Below, one piece after another: positions 1-11,675 of a stretch of DNA of 64,000 bases. Source of the DNA: Krasilnikovozyma curviuscula (taxonomy: Eukaryota > Basidiomycota > Tremellomycetes > Cystofilobasidiales > Mrakiaceae); contig MVAQ01000014.1 of the NCBI GenBank assembly GCA_014825775.1, forward strand, positions 62,001 through 126,000, written 5' to 3'. A program made the position numbers and the translations under genes. The notes below the pieces were generated by a model that ran no database searches, was not told the origin of the DNA, and saw nothing but the letters and a program-made list of their open reading frames with translations. Position 1 is the first letter of the stretch, and each line of letters starts with the position of its first letter.

Positions 1-1213
1 GTACAAAACCACAACAAACCAGGTCGATAGCCTTCAGCACTACCTTCCTTTTAGCTATCAATCTCCTCCCTGGCTCAACCATCTCTGTCGACTTCACTGT
101 CACCTACACCACAATTCAAAAGTAATCGTCTTCCTCGTGTTCATTATTGTCAATATCTCTCCTGGCAAATATATATTAGACCTCCTACCCCCTCCAACTG
201 ATAGTGAAAGACAGTACCAACATAGCACCATATCCATCACATTTTGTCGCGGAACGATGCGTAGAACCTACCTCAGCGCGTCGCTCTGAAGCTCAACTTA
301 CCTTTCCGACTAGTAAGGTTTGACTCGTGCCACAGGTTGCTGCGTTCCCTAAGAGAGATGGTGGAGGTGTTCTACAACGTCCAGTGGGTCCTCCTGTGTT
401 ATTTCAATAGTAAGCGCACGAAGTGGGCTGAGCCGCTCTGCAGCGCTGAAGGGTTGAGGTGGCCTGTTCAAGGGAGGTTATCAAAAGCGATAGTTAGATC
501 GAGGTGTAGGAAGGAGATGCTTAGAATGGTGTAAGAAAAAGTTGCTCACTGGTGGAAGATTCAAGTGAGAAGGAGGAGGAGATGGAGAGGTCGTGACCGA
601 TGGTGGGAGTTCTAGGGTGGTAGACAAGCACCCGGCGCTACTGATCTGCTCAGAAGGAGATTTAATATCTCTCCAAGATTTATGGCATATTTATGTCTGC
701 AGCGAACCATTTTGCGATTTTTGCTAGATCGGTTGCCAAATGCGCCATGAATACGGATGCGCCCAACGAAACAAAACCGCAACTCTCCCTCTCCTAAGAG
801 TCATCCCCTTTGTTTACATTTTGATTTCGTTTTCATGTCATGTATAGCTACAGTTTGCCGGCTTTCATTGATACCTCAAAGGCGAAAAGCTTATCTCAAA
901 GGACGACGCGTGCCGACCAGACGTCATCAGGGAACTACTTGCGAGACCACGCAAGCCTTTTGTTTTTCTTTCGCCCTGCACATTAGGTTGACTCAGCTTT
1001 TTCCCACCAACATCTTGGTTTTGAAACTGACACCTACCCACTCCGGTATACTACGCACACCATTGACTGGACAGCAGCTTCCTCCCTTCAAAACACTATA
1101 TCGCAGTGAACTATCGTAGCTCATCCGCCTCACACGACCCGACTATCGACCCACAAATTTTTCCTTCATCCCGTTCTTCGTCACTTCAGCGACACGCAGC
1201 AGATATATCTTGA
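1..1213. other. No supported gene
   Basis: Open frames here (337-534 and 757-1119 on the plus strand) are short, show no recognisable domain and no convincing splice structure. The last few hundred bases are pyrimidine-rich and lead into the small gene at 1214, so they are probably its promoter and 5' leader. Nothing else can be supported. Confidence 0.5.
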
Positions 1214-1664
1214 ATGGAATCCAACACTGTAGTTGATCTCAAGGGAGGTCGTGAAAAAGAGGAGGACGTTTACTCAATAGCTGAGAAGGGTGAACCGATA
1301 AGCCGAGGACAATTAAGTTCGTGTGATGATTTCCTCTCAAAACCTCTTTCCTCGTCAGGCTGTCATTGACAATTACGTTAACTTCTCTTCCTTAGTTGAG
1401 AGCAGTACAAGCTTCCTTTCCTCTCATCGATTAGCGACGTCACTCCTCCCATTACTGCTCCTGGCTCTCACCCTCATCATCCTCTTCACCGTCCCCCTGG
1501 CACGGCAGTTCATCTTCTTCGACTTCATCAAGTTCAACCCCCGATCCGAAGCACTACAGCAGCTGCCTCGTAGGATAACAGGCGTGGTGACATTACTCGG
1601 GAGGGAAGCGCTGCGGTTGGGCATCAGGGCCTGCTGGGTGATAGCTGGTTTCACAGAGAATTGA
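1214..1664 (+). CDS. Small single-pass membrane protein, unrecognised
   Basis: I do not recognise this gene. A start at 1214 reads a short acidic/basic N-terminus (MESNTVVDLKGG...). A possible intron from GT at 1290 to TTAG ending at 1395 keeps the frame and joins it to a downstream exon. The result is a protein of about 115 residues. It has one strong hydrophobic stretch, LLPLLLLALTLIILFTVPLA, near the middle, followed by a basic, amphipathic C-terminal part (FDFIKFNPRSEALQQLPRR...). A small membrane protein of the ER or another internal membrane is plausible. The splice join is my inference; without it, a frame starting at 1323 also holds the hydrophobic segment. The gene is convergent with the dehydrogenase gene downstream. 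Confidence 0.4.
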
Positions 1665-2600
1665 ACTGAGGGACAGATGAGATGTGAAGACTAGTGTTGT
1701 ATGAGAAGTGTGTACTCTGTTTAACGCTATACATGGACCGAGAAAGATTGGTCTGCTCTAACTGAGCTGTCGAACGAGCGCAGCGCCTTTCTCTGGTCAC
1801 TTTGGGTCTCCCCTTGGAAATGATGCCAACGTCTTCGTAAAATTAATTCTTTGTAGTAGAAAAAGTATCAACAGATCAGCCAGCACATTCAAAAAACTGA
1901 TGGCGATCCCTTCCTCCACTCAGGTCTTGGCAGCTAGAAGTAAAGCTGATCTCTCCCGGTTCTATCCACACACAGGACTCACATCAGTCCTATAATGAGA
2001 GAATGGGAACAGGAAAACGAGGGCCACTGGTAGTATCTGGTGGGTTTTTCGTATCTGTAAAAAGTTAAGATTTCTAACCCCTTGAGACATCCTCCACCTA
2101 TCAGCCTCGAAGTAGATTTTCACTAGCTCTCGCAACAGCGTTTTTGGTCCCTCTTTCTCTCGAAACTTGTACAGATTCATTCTTCTCCTTCTTTCAACTA
2201 TTTGGATCTCAAAAATGTCCCGATCTGGGTTCTGAAAAGGAACTGATTTTTCACCCACTAGACTAAAAATTAAATCTGCCGCTTTTTCTCACTCAAATTC
2301 AGCTTCAGAGCTACACACAATTGTACGCACACTTGTGTAAGAGCGAAATATCTTTGTGGAATGACATTCGTTCCAAACCAATTACGACAGTGATTTAACA
2401 AGGTTTGTTGTTATGGGAAGAAACCAACAGAAATTGATCCTGTCAATCTTCTTACTTGTACTACAAGACTCAAATAGCCTTGAAGGTTTGTTAAAAAAAA
2501 AAAAACAGACTGAGCATAGGAACGAGATACTCGTAAGCTAATGATCTAACCCCGGTTTCTTTCGCCGTAGCAGTGCTGTTTTGCTAGATGTCACCACCAT
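1665..2600. other. Gap between convergent genes
   Basis: The 936 bases between two convergent genes hold one minus-strand open frame (1962-2258) with no domain and no splice support. There is an A-run of about 12 near 2490. It probably contains the two 3' untranslated regions. Confidence 0.4.
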
Positions 2601-3793
2601 TTACATCTCGTTGAAGCTCTTCTTCTCCTCTGCATCCTTTGCCAGCTCATTCACAGTCCAATCCCACAAATCGTCCTGCTTTTCAACGTCATACGAGTCC
2701 TTAGAGCTCGGGATCATCTTCTCCAACGTAAAATACTTCCCACTGACGTCCTCGTACTCTTCGCTCGTCGCAAACTTGGCCAAAGAAGCTCCAGATGCTC
2801 GAGGGGTAACAATGTTCATTCCCATGAAATAGTTCAGGAGTATCCTGAATGTTGGGAAGATAACCATCAGCATGATGCGGAAGGGGAGCGGTGCAGCTGT
2901 TTTAATAAACAAGAGAATCAAATCCGCGCTGAATGAGATTAGGCTATATAAGAAGAGTCACTCACATCGAGAGAGACGAGTACCTGCAGCAAGACCTGGA
3001 CTGAATGAGTTAACCAAGTAGTCCTTGCCAGCTCTCTTTACTCTCTTATCCAAAGCGTTCGCAAAGATGACATTGGCGGCTTTGGTGGTTGGATAGATCG
3101 ACGATCCATCGGCAAGCTTCGGAGTAGCAGCTTTGGCCTGGATCACAATCATTCAAGTTAATACGCATCCTCTATCGATCATTTGAGATAGCGACTTACC
3201 ACGTTCGCAGCGGTAGTGTATTCAGGCTTGGACGGCGTACCTTTGAGTTCTGGATTATGAGTTCCAGAGGACACAAAGATGATTCTACAGTCCGCAGAAA
3301 GTGCTTTTTTGTCCTTGAGTAAGAAGAAGAGGAGTGCATGACCGACATGGTTGGCAGCAAACCCGACTTCGATGCCGTCGTTGGTGAAGTCTGCCGAACC
3401 CATCGGCGCGAGGGCAGCGTTGCAGATAAGGGCTGAGATGGGAGGGTAGGACCATGTCTCGACGAGGGAGCGGATTTGAGAGCGTGAGATGAGGTCGAGT
3501 TGGCGGTACGAGACGTTGGGCGGCAGGGACGAGGTGGGTTTCGACTGGCTCCGCGATGTGGGAAAGAGGTGGAGGAAGACAGGTGGCGAAAGAACAACAG
3601 CATCAGAAACACTTGAGTTTGATAGAGAACATGCAAGGAAATGAGGGGGAAAGGAGAGACTCACCCTGCTAGCGATCACAACCAGGGTGTCTGGATGATC
3701 GGTTGCCAGCTTCTTTGCCGCAAAGAATCCGATTCCAGACGAACCTCCGGTGAGAAAGACTGTTCTTTTGTACGCGGTAGAGAGGGCGGTCAT
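2601..3793 (-). CDS. Short-chain dehydrogenase/reductase (retinol dehydrogenase-like)
   Basis: This is an NAD(P)-dependent oxidoreductase of the SDR family with a Rossmann fold. The first exon has the cofactor-binding motif TGGSSGIG near residue 15. The next exon has CNAALAP (the usual NAG-type motif), then NHVGHALLFFLL and the active-site serine region (IIFVSSG). The third exon has the catalytic YPTTK (YxxxK), followed by SPGLAAGT. Three introns are supported: after IASR (minus-strand GTGAGTC), after TAANV (GTAAGTCG), and after TRLSR (GTGAGTGAC, joined to a CTGCACCG exon with the frame kept). A hydrophobic segment late in the protein (RIMLMVIFPTFRILLNYFMG) suggests membrane association, as in retinol dehydrogenase and Tsc10-like SDRs. 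The substrate cannot be told. It is the first of three minus-strand genes (SDR, MFS, DUF1275). Confidence 0.85.
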
Positions 3794-4336
3794 GAGGCTG
3801 GCTTGAGGAGAAAGTGGATCGTTCTTCTAGCAAAACTACGCCCTTTTATGCTGCATTTACCTCTGAGTGCCCTCCAGAAATCATTGAAGACATGTCTGAC
3901 ACTTCTCCACACCTGCCACATCTGCTCCACTGGCGACAAATTCAGCAGCAGAGCTTACATTAGACACTTGAGGAAGAAGAGACTATTTAGGCAAACGAAA
4001 GGAAAAAAGGCTCTTCTGACGGCCTGAACAGGCTGTCGTTCGACTGACGTGCTGCTCTGTTCTATTCCAGTTTCATGGCCGATTCACCATCATGCTGTAA
4101 GCTTGTCTTTCTACTAAGTGAAACCAGGCTATGCAAAAACAGGATATGCTTCTTATACATTTATACTTCTATCGTGTCGTCATTGTTTTCCCTCTCTACC
4201 GCGACCCTGACGTCGACTTCCCTCGCCGCAAGTATCCTTGGTGGTTCCTCTGGAAGACTTGATGGGAGCTTATGAACAGGTATCGGTTGAGGAACCTGTT
4301 GTAAGTAGTGAAAGAAGAGGAAGTCAGTATAAGTCC
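3794..4336. other. Spacer between SDR and MFS genes
   Basis: The 543 bases lie between the start of the SDR gene and the end of the MFS gene, both on the minus strand. They hold only small unrelated open frames. The part next to 3794 should contain the SDR promoter. Confidence 0.4.
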
Positions 4337-6371
4337 TTAATTGTTGATGAAGATGGATAGTGGCAAGGCACATACAAAGCGACTCTTGCCTCGGATCTTC
4401 TCACCATAACGCTGAGATAGAACAGACACTGTCAGTGTGTGATAATGAAAGCCCATGAGAGCAAACACTTACGTAAAAGAGCCAAGGCAGCGGTAAACAA
4501 AACAAAGCGACGAAACCTAGTATCGCCAGAGCCCAGTCCGCACCGAGTTTGCGGAAGAACACAGTTGTAAACAGTGGGAAGGTAGCTCCCAGAACGAATC
4601 GGAATAGTGTATTAGCAGCAAAGACCGAGGCCATCTGGATTGTATAGGTGTCAGCGAAGAATGCTTGACAGGACGTCATCATTCCTAGGATCCCAATTCC
4701 GAACGGCACGCCTGCAAGTGTAGGTACCCACTAGAGACAAATGAAGAGTCAGAGCTGTTACTTAATAATCTTCATAAGATCGACCTTACGTAATTGACGC
4801 TTCCTTTACTTCCACCGGCCATCCAAAACAGTGAAATGGGCAGCAAGATCGACGCACACATAGCGAACCTCAGCCGTTCCTCAGGCGGCGCACGTCCATC
4901 CGGACTCTCCTTCATCTTCCTCAAGTAAGGTCGCTTAAAGTACTCTCCCAGCGGCACGCCAATGAGGAGACCGACGAATATTCCAAGGAAGGGAAGAGCG
5001 GCAATGCCTTGACTCCACCCACGATACTGGGCGAACATGATTGGATAAGCGCCGAAGAATATATACAGGACTCCAAAGATGAGAGCATTGTAGAGTGAGA
5101 GGAAAAAGACTATCTGTGGAAAACACCGTTAGTAATAGCGTGTTTGGATGAAATTAAAGGGAACTCACCGGCTCGAGGAATAAGAACACAAACGGCCGCT
5201 TCAACGCGTTCGACAAAACCTCTGATACCTTCTTCTTCTCCAAACCCTTCTCATATACAGTGACAAAATGAGCTCCAGCATTGTCTCTGCTTAACTTCTT
5301 AGCTCTCTTCTGTAGGATGATAAGAGGGTACGTCTCCTTTGTGAAAGCGACGCCCAACGACAGCACCGCGGTACCGAAAAAGACGAAGGTGAGGTTGACC
5401 CATCGCCAGCTATTTGTTCCGGCATATTGTCCAACAAAGGCGGAGACGACTGGACCAAGGCAAGGCCCGGAGAAAGGTGTGAACGCATTCATTGTGGTAG
5501 GCAGTGATAGCTCAGACCTGATAAAAAGAGGTTTGAGCACAATCCCCCGAAAAGGTTTAAGAGGAATAGAAGTGAGAAGCGACTCACGGCCGCCAGAGAT
5601 CCGTCACTACACCAGGAATAGCAGCAAGAATAGCTGATCCAGAAATAGCCATGAAGAATCGACAGATAATAATGGTTTGTATGTTTGACGCCAGTCCAAC
5701 GCCGAGGCCAAAGCAGATAAAGGTCGCGAGAGTAGGAAGAACGATCATTTTTCTTCCATAAAGTTCACTATTCGACAAGAACGAAACGGTAAGTCATTTG
5801 AGAGCGATGGCGCCCGTTCCTCATGAAGTGACTCTCACCTCAGCGGTGCCCAAAACAATCCACCAGAAGCCAGTCCCAACACATATGTTGTCAATCCAAG
5901 AGTAGCAACTTCCTGAGAGATATGAAACCTTGATTCTTCCGTTCGATAGCCTCCAGTGTAGCCTGGTAAGTGATAAAAGCGGCAGTCAGCACTTCAGTCA
6001 CTCAATTACGGGATTGTCGGGACTGGGATGAACCTGAAGTTGTAAATGTCACACAGAACATTTGTAAACATCCTAGTAGCGATAACAGCCATCTGCGAGA
6101 ATTTGACCAATTCCTGTGAAAAGCGATGCGTGAGCGGACGACCAAACATCGAAGGTCGAAATAAAAGTTTGTCGCACCTGGGATTTTCAGCATCGTTCTC
6201 TTCGAATGCTACGATATAGGGATCTTCTGCAGTACCTGCTCCTTCCAGTCTCAAAGTTGAACTCTTTTCTCGCTCGAGAGGCTCCAGAGGGGTGAGTTTT
6301 CCAGCTTCGGGGGAGGACGAGCTTGAAAGAGTGAGCGTAGGCGAGAGGGTAGGTAAGATAAGGCCAGCCAT
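4337..6371 (-). CDS. MFS drug/polyamine transporter, DHA1-type
   Basis: This is a proton-linked major facilitator. The N-terminal cytosolic tail carries EDPYIVAFEENDAENPRNW, the (D)PxNW signature just before TM1 in fungal DHA1 multidrug and polyamine transporters. It is followed by many hydrophobic segments, ELYGRK after TM2 (loop motif A region) and GPCLGPVVSAFVGQYAG (motif C type). Six or more introns split it. Checked joins include AATCCCAG|GAATTGG (giving NPRNW) and PWLFY|RYGEKIRGKSRFV, where GTAAGTG and TCTCAG flank the last intron. The C-terminus ends in the family-typical RYGEKIR...S motif; the stop is at 4337-4339. The ATG at 6371 begins MAGLILPTLSP. The likely site is the plasma membrane. 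The substrate is unknown; drug, polyamine or weak-acid export is usual in this family. Confidence 0.88.
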
Positions 6372-6904
6372 GCTCTTCTGAGAAGGCCGTACTTCAAATC
6401 AATGGCTAATCCAGTGGGAACTTCAGTACCAGCTCTACGAAAATCCAGAGTGGTTAGGTCACCGGCAGCACGAAGCAACTCGGGTTGCTCAACGAACCTG
6501 CCGTTCAAGGTCGTTACCAAAAACTTGTGATCCAATTAGAGACAAGAGAAGAAATAGAAGGTAGTAGTTGCATACTGGAAAGCACTCTCGAGGTTGTTAA
6601 AATTGCGAAAAGTTGGGCGTCTCGCGTCAATTGACCTCGAATGATCCGTCCGGTCACTTGCCCGTACACTGTATTTGTTTCAATTTCTCTTAAGATGAGA
6701 ATCTTGGGCAAAGTCAAATAGCTGAGTAGCCTTTCCGCTTAATAAAAAATGACTCTGGAGCTGCGAAGATACAGGTATACAAGAAAAGCCGGTCTGCTTT
6801 CCGCCTCCTGCAGGGTTCAGCCGTCGAAACACGAAGTCCATCACCTCCCTCTATCACTACTTTCTTAAAATTCTATTTAATTCTACCATGTCTCTATCTT
6901 TATT
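6372..6904. other. Promoter region of the MFS gene
   Basis: Between the MFS start codon and the end of the DUF1275 gene. Several short open frames on the minus strand (6251-6717) lack domains and look accidental. The pyrimidine-rich stretch near 6830-6900 is next to the DUF1275 stop and is probably its 3' end. Confidence 0.4.
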
Positions 6905-8304
6905 CTAGACGGTCTCACCGTTATCAACATTCTTTTTCTCCCCACTGACGGTCTTGATGATCACATCTGCAATACCAGAATGCAACATCCCGATCCAGAC
7001 GGTGACAGCCGCCTTGGATGCGAGACCTATGATAAGAACGGTCGTTGATCCTGAGAAACGTTGAAGAGTCGCGCCGACGAAGGAGCCTGGTGAAGGAGAT
7101 GGATGAATGAATTGACGACGAGGTGGTAAGAAGAGATGGGAGGTGACCAGGTATAAAACAAGGAAGGAACCAAAGATATCGAGTGAGTTTTAAGAGATTG
7201 GTTGGGAATAAAAGAGGAAAGGATTTACCTCCAGCGAAACAAACGAGATACACAAACTTCCTGTTCCTACTCCTGACGCTCTCATCCCTCAACTTTGGCG
7301 TGAACAGTCTGTCGTCAACCAAGAAGTCGACATAGGCTGCTGATACCATCGACGTGGGAACCTCGGTGACGCCGACTGTTCGAGCGGTAGAGACTTGGAT
7401 GCCAGCAGAAGACGCCAGGAAAAAGAGAAAGATGGAGTTGATCTTGGTGTCGTCTACGTTGGGGTTCGCTCTGAAGTCCTTCGAGATCCTGAGCTGGAGT
7501 ACCAGAGGTCCGATGAGAAGGAGGGTCGAGATGATGTTGGTGAGAAGGAGCAATGAGCGTTGAGTGGTTGAAGAAAAGCACTTGCGTGCGAGGACGCCGC
7601 CGATGAGGGCGAAGACGAGGTAGGAGCTGAGAGACACCGCAGTCTCAATGAGACGGATGGAAGGGAGTGTTTGTAGGGCGGCAAGAGCGAGAAATATGGT
7701 GTTGCCCGTTTGGTTCGAGGCGAATGTGCCAAAGTCCTGTACGGGGGTGAAATCCCGCATTGGCGTGTGGGTGATAAGAATTGACTTGACATCGGCACAA
7801 AAAGAAGAAGATACTCACAGCATATGTCGTCGCATCTAGGACACCCGTAATGAAGCTCAAAACCAGAAGCGGTCCAACTAGTTTGTGCGGCGGAACCATT
7901 TCGCGCATTTTGTCGATCAATCTAGCCACCCTCGTTCGATGGACGGCATGGGAGGAGCAGGGAGGGTAATTGTTCAGTGTTCGTGATGAAGAGACAACGC
8001 GATCGAGATTATTGTGCAGTTGAGCATCAGGAGCGACTTGATTGCTGGACTGAAGATGCGATGCAGTGTCGATCAGTCAGTTTTGAGTCGCACAGATGCT
8101 ATCTGTGAGGATGTAATGACTGGGTGAACTCACGTTGTGTTCCGAATGATAATTCTTTTTTTATATATATTGAAGAAAGACAAGTCGTCACTGTCAGTGA
8201 TGGATCGAGGTTGAGATGGAATGGGATGATGCAGAAGTGGATGACGATGTCAATGAACAACGTACAGTATCATCGCTAGAAACAGACGCTCTAGAAGTAC
8301 TCAT
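6905..8304 (-). CDS. DUF1275 (YoaK-type) membrane protein
   Basis: A multi-pass membrane protein of the DUF1275 family, whose molecular role is not settled. The core reads PLLVLSFITGVLDATTYA, then FGTFASNQTGNTIFLAL, where the N-Q-T-G-N motif is the family hallmark. Several hydrophobic helices follow, then AGIQVSTARTVGVTEVPTS and a C-terminal helix ending at GETV with TAG at 6905. I place the start at 8304. A short exon (MSTSRASVSSDDT) is followed by a 21-nt exon at 8134-8154 and then the long exon; all joins are phase 0, with no stop in between. If that is wrong, the first ATG in the main exon is at 7908. The join CAGG|GSFVGATLQRF uses GTAAAT and CCAG. It follows an MFS gene on the same strand, which hints at transport but does not prove it. 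Confidence 0.82.
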
Positions 8305-9030
8305 ATTAGAAGACACAGAAGGAATGAGAGTGGTTAGGATGTATTAGTGATGGTTGGTATCCAAAGTCATCGAGAAAAAGAGGTGAGCGATCGGTTCTAA
8401 ACCAAGTCGTCAACAAAGGAGCTAAAGCGGTGGCGCACCTTGGCAAGACGCCTATTGGACGACAAGAGTTTAAGCATGATTTTTAAAAATTGCTGCCATA
8501 CCCAGAGATAAGAGATTTAGATTGGTGAAGCCGCTTGGAGGCGTTTTTCGGGGTGCCCAAGAATTGGAATAGACAGCGGCGCAATGCACTTGGCGCCAGC
8601 TGTAGGGGCACTAGCCAGCATGGCGTGCAGAGGGTAATCTTGGGAAAATAGATAAGGTTGAAGAATTCATTTACATTAAGTTTCCGGGCCTGTAGATATG
8701 GCGAGACTGGTGCAGAAGCTAAAAGGCTCGACGGGTGAACGAGCACTGCTGTGCATCTGTGCGTCTACGTCTAATCTTGGAACACATGAAGACAGCAATG
8801 GAAGACCGTGATGGTAGAAGACGAACAGGATATGGTGAGGCTGAACGACGTCGGTGATGAAGGTGAGGGCTGGATGGCGGCTGAGTTGACAACGCATCAT
8901 AACAAGACGACTCTTTAGCAGTTTAATAGGTCGTGTCCTTTCTCAGAAAGAATCTATAAATGATTTCTAATCGAATTGTGTACGTGAACAGAGTATTTGA
9001 TTATAGCACGATACTCCCACAACGAATTGC
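8305..9030. other. No supported gene
   Basis: About 725 bases between the DUF1275 start and the tail-anchored protein gene. Minus-strand open frames at 8483-8746 and 8676-8900 have no domain and no splice support. The region probably holds the DUF1275 promoter. Confidence 0.4.
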
Positions 9031-9647
9031 TTATCTTTTAATGATAGAAATTACCATTAGCGTAATAAAAGCTATGGTTAACAAGTCGAAGAATCCTTTG
9101 AACATTTTGAAGTATGCCCCTGAAAGATTACGGTAAATGCGATGGTGCGTCGTGAGCGTAGTAAAAGTGCGACTTACTTTTTAACGACGCGTCCTGGGTC
9201 TCACTTTCACTTCTCAAGAAGTTGGCTGGGTAGCCAGTACTAGGTACCACCTCCACCAGAATCTTTTCTGGAGATCGTTGAGCAACAAACTGCCATCCAT
9301 CGTCGCTAATCCTACACCACTGTACAGGCCCCCCGCTAGCTTTAAATTGACCAGGCTGACCATCTATTAGGAACTCAATGCTAGAGTCAGGATACTGCCC
9401 GAGATCTGAGAAGTGCTTCTTCGCTATCTCGAGTGCTTGCTATACAGCCAAATAAAACGGGAAATGGAACGTCATCAATATTTCTGGGGACTACCTCTGG
9501 AGACGGAATGAGGAAGGAAGGATGGCGTACTTGACGATCCACTGGTAAGATACCCAACACGCGTTCTTTCTTACCCTGGATCGGTGACTCTGGCCAGAAG
9601 GCCCAAACGACAGCCTGAGGAGCTGCAGACGAGCTGTGCGATTCCAT
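9031..9647 (-). CDS. Small tail-anchored protein of unknown function
   Basis: I do not recognise the family. Three exons join in frame: MESHSSSAAPQAV... up to PVDRQ, GTACGCC...TATAG to QALEIAKKHFSDLGQ, and DASLK, GTAAGTCG...TTTCAG to RAYFKMFKGFF. The product has about 155 residues. The middle is a soluble domain with GQPGQFKASGGPVQWCRIS and an Asp-rich FSDLGQYPDSSIEF stretch. The last 20 or so residues are a hydrophobic helix, LLTIAFITLMVISIIK, followed by R and the stop at 9031. This layout (soluble domain, single C-terminal helix, very short basic tail) suggests a tail-anchored protein delivered by the GET pathway to the ER or mitochondrial outer membrane. The hydrophobic tail is seen in the sequence; the location is inferred. 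It lies just downstream of KTI12 on the same strand. Confidence 0.7.
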
Positions 9648-10041
9648 GCTGGTAAGGAGACGAGAGTCAGCACCACACTTCCATGGGTGGAGTTGAGTTC
9701 ATATCTGTACTGAAGGTAGCTCACTTAGTGTTGTGCAACAATACAACGAGTCAGAGTGAGAGAGCAGGGACAACAACAGGTCTCGAGTGCGAAGCCAAAG
9801 CATGCAGATCATTTGTGGCGTTCAACGTCCGATCAAGCACTTTTGGTACCCGCTTGCCCCTGGTTGTTTTCAATTTGCTTGCTAGTACCCTCCCATCAAG
9901 TCATAGTAGCACTAGAGAAGTTTCTATTGCTTCTTTTGTATCTCTATGTATATGTGATTCCTGGTTTGGAGCTTTCTCGTTAACGGCTCATATCACTCAC
10001 AAGTAGTAAGTATCATTCTGAAGGTACAACTCTATCAAAAT
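9648..10041. other. Spacer between the tail-anchored protein gene and KTI12
   Basis: This 394-base gap separates two minus-strand genes. It should carry the KTI12 3' end and the promoter of the tail-anchored protein gene. The plus-strand open frames (9683-10006, 9756-9983) are antisense and show no domain. Confidence 0.4.
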
Positions 10042-11290
10042 TCACTCATTCGTGCCCCATACACCACCTAGGTACCGAATAAAAGCCCCAGCTATTTCCT
10101 TCTGACCTTTCAGCACACCATCACCACCCACAGCCCCCGTCGTAATAGCCTTCAACTGCAGCTTCTCAAATTGTCGTTTCAGGCGCTGTTATCCAAACAC
10201 AAAACATCAATGATCGTTTCCATAACAAGAAAAGACATACGAGGAAAAATTCTCACGTTTAGTTCAGCAACTGATATCGACTTCATAGGTAGTTGTAGCA
10301 CCTCGCCTGATTCAAACGGCGGTATGGGTAAGCGGCAGTGCAGATCTCCTGGTGAGTTTTGAATATGGGTTGAAATGGATTGAATAACGAGTGAGGTTGT
10401 TGATGTGAGCAGCTGGAGGGATGACTCTTGAGGCGCTTGAACCTGAAGGGGTGACATAGTGTCAGGTACAGGAACTCAGGTGCAGGAACGAGATCAGGAA
10501 CTCACAGGTGTAACAGCCTGTCCTCGCGCTTTAATGATTCCTGTTGTAATAGCTTCCCAAACACCATCAACGGTTGCAGATTTGGCTTTGTCATCATCGT
10601 CGAAGGCTACTGTGAAGAGTGGAGCATCCCACCGTTGTTGATTCGTCGGAGGTTCGTATCGCATAATTAGCTGGTCAAGGCTGGAAACGAGACATATAAT
10701 AAGGAACGATGATCATGATATAAGAACAGATATTTACATACACTGTCGGGTCCCATCGCGATGTTAAGGGGCGAAGAGTGTTGAACTCTGTGCATTTCGA
10801 AGCTGGAGTTGCAAGTTGAACCTTTCGAGACAGAACGAAGTTGTGGCTGTACTCAGCATCTAACACTGTAACAATTCAAACGTGTCAAACTCACAGTTGC
10901 CCTCCTCACCCCCGCTTCATTCGCAGCGCAGAATATCTGATACCTCCACCCTTTAATGTAGTTGAGCGAATCTATTATGACAATGGACCTAGGCGATAGA
11001 CTCCTAAATACTGCTGAAAGTAGTAGTCCTCGTGCCGGTTTTTCAGATGCTGATTCTAGATATGTCGTGATGTCAATTCGAGCTTTCAGTTCAAACATCA
11101 AGGGTGAAGCAAATACAAGTCACTGACCAGCATACGACCCCTTCGTTACACCAACAGCATCATCGGTAAGTACTATCACTTGCTGAGATGAACCAGCTTC
11201 CTCTATTCGAGTTTTGAGGTTGGTTGACAAGTATTCGACGAAAGTCGACTTTCCGGACGAAGGATAGCCTGTCACAGTTATACAGGCCAT
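10042..11290 (-). CDS. KTI12: Kti12-like Elongator-associated ATPase
   Basis: Kti12 is a P-loop protein that works with Elongator in making the U34 wobble modifications (mcm5/ncm5) of tRNA; it is related to the tRNA-Sec kinase PSTK. The start at 11290 gives MACITVTGYPSSGKST, with the Walker A motif GYPSSGKST. Next comes LTDDAVGVTKGSYA, then, after an intron (G|AA join), ESASEKPARG and the DSLNYIKGWRYQIFCAAN segment that is diagnostic for Kti12. Later exons carry RWD and LDQLIMRYEPP (Kti12 C-terminal region), DAPLFTV, and a C-terminal helix ending in RYLGGVWGTNE, stop at 10042. Length (about 350 residues) fits the family. The cell site is cytosol and nucleus. The gene is divergent from the J-protein gene; the two starts are 385 bases apart, so they probably share a promoter. 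Confidence 0.9.
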
Positions 11291-11675
11291 GTTGTACTAC
11301 AGTTGACACACCGATAAGACCCGAATTCAGTTGTGGAACTGGTAACGGATATATCATGTGAACGAAAGGGGAGTTGTCAGAAGCCGTGGCGAAACAGCAA
11401 AAACAATGATTCCGAGCCTTCAAACGTACCTGGGACTTGAAATTTTGACCTGTGATTTCAGATAGAGGTAATCTATCGAAAGCCGCTTGTAGAGAAGGTA
11501 GTCTTGTTTTCAGCTTTTTGGACGTTGAAGTGAGCTCTTGCTCGCACAAAAAATTGTTTTGTCTTGCGAACGACAATAGTCGAATAATCTAATTTGGAAA
11601 CACTGTATTGAAGCAGAGAGAAAGTGACGGTGGGACAAGTCCTGGTTCGGTAGTATACTTCTTGAAGATTGGATA
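11291..11675. promoter_or_regulatory. Shared promoter of KTI12 and the J-protein gene
   Basis: Two divergent genes begin 385 bases apart (start codons at 11290 minus and 11676 plus). The interval holds no supported open frame; the minus-strand frames at 11160-11739 run across both sides without any domain. A bidirectional promoter is inferred from the layout alone. Confidence 0.45.

Noticed and set aside
337..534. Open frame of 65 codons
   Set aside because: No domain, no splice support and unusual composition; likely chance.
757..1119. Open frame of 120 codons in the leader of the first gene
   Set aside because: No family signature; pyrimidine-rich, promoter-like sequence.
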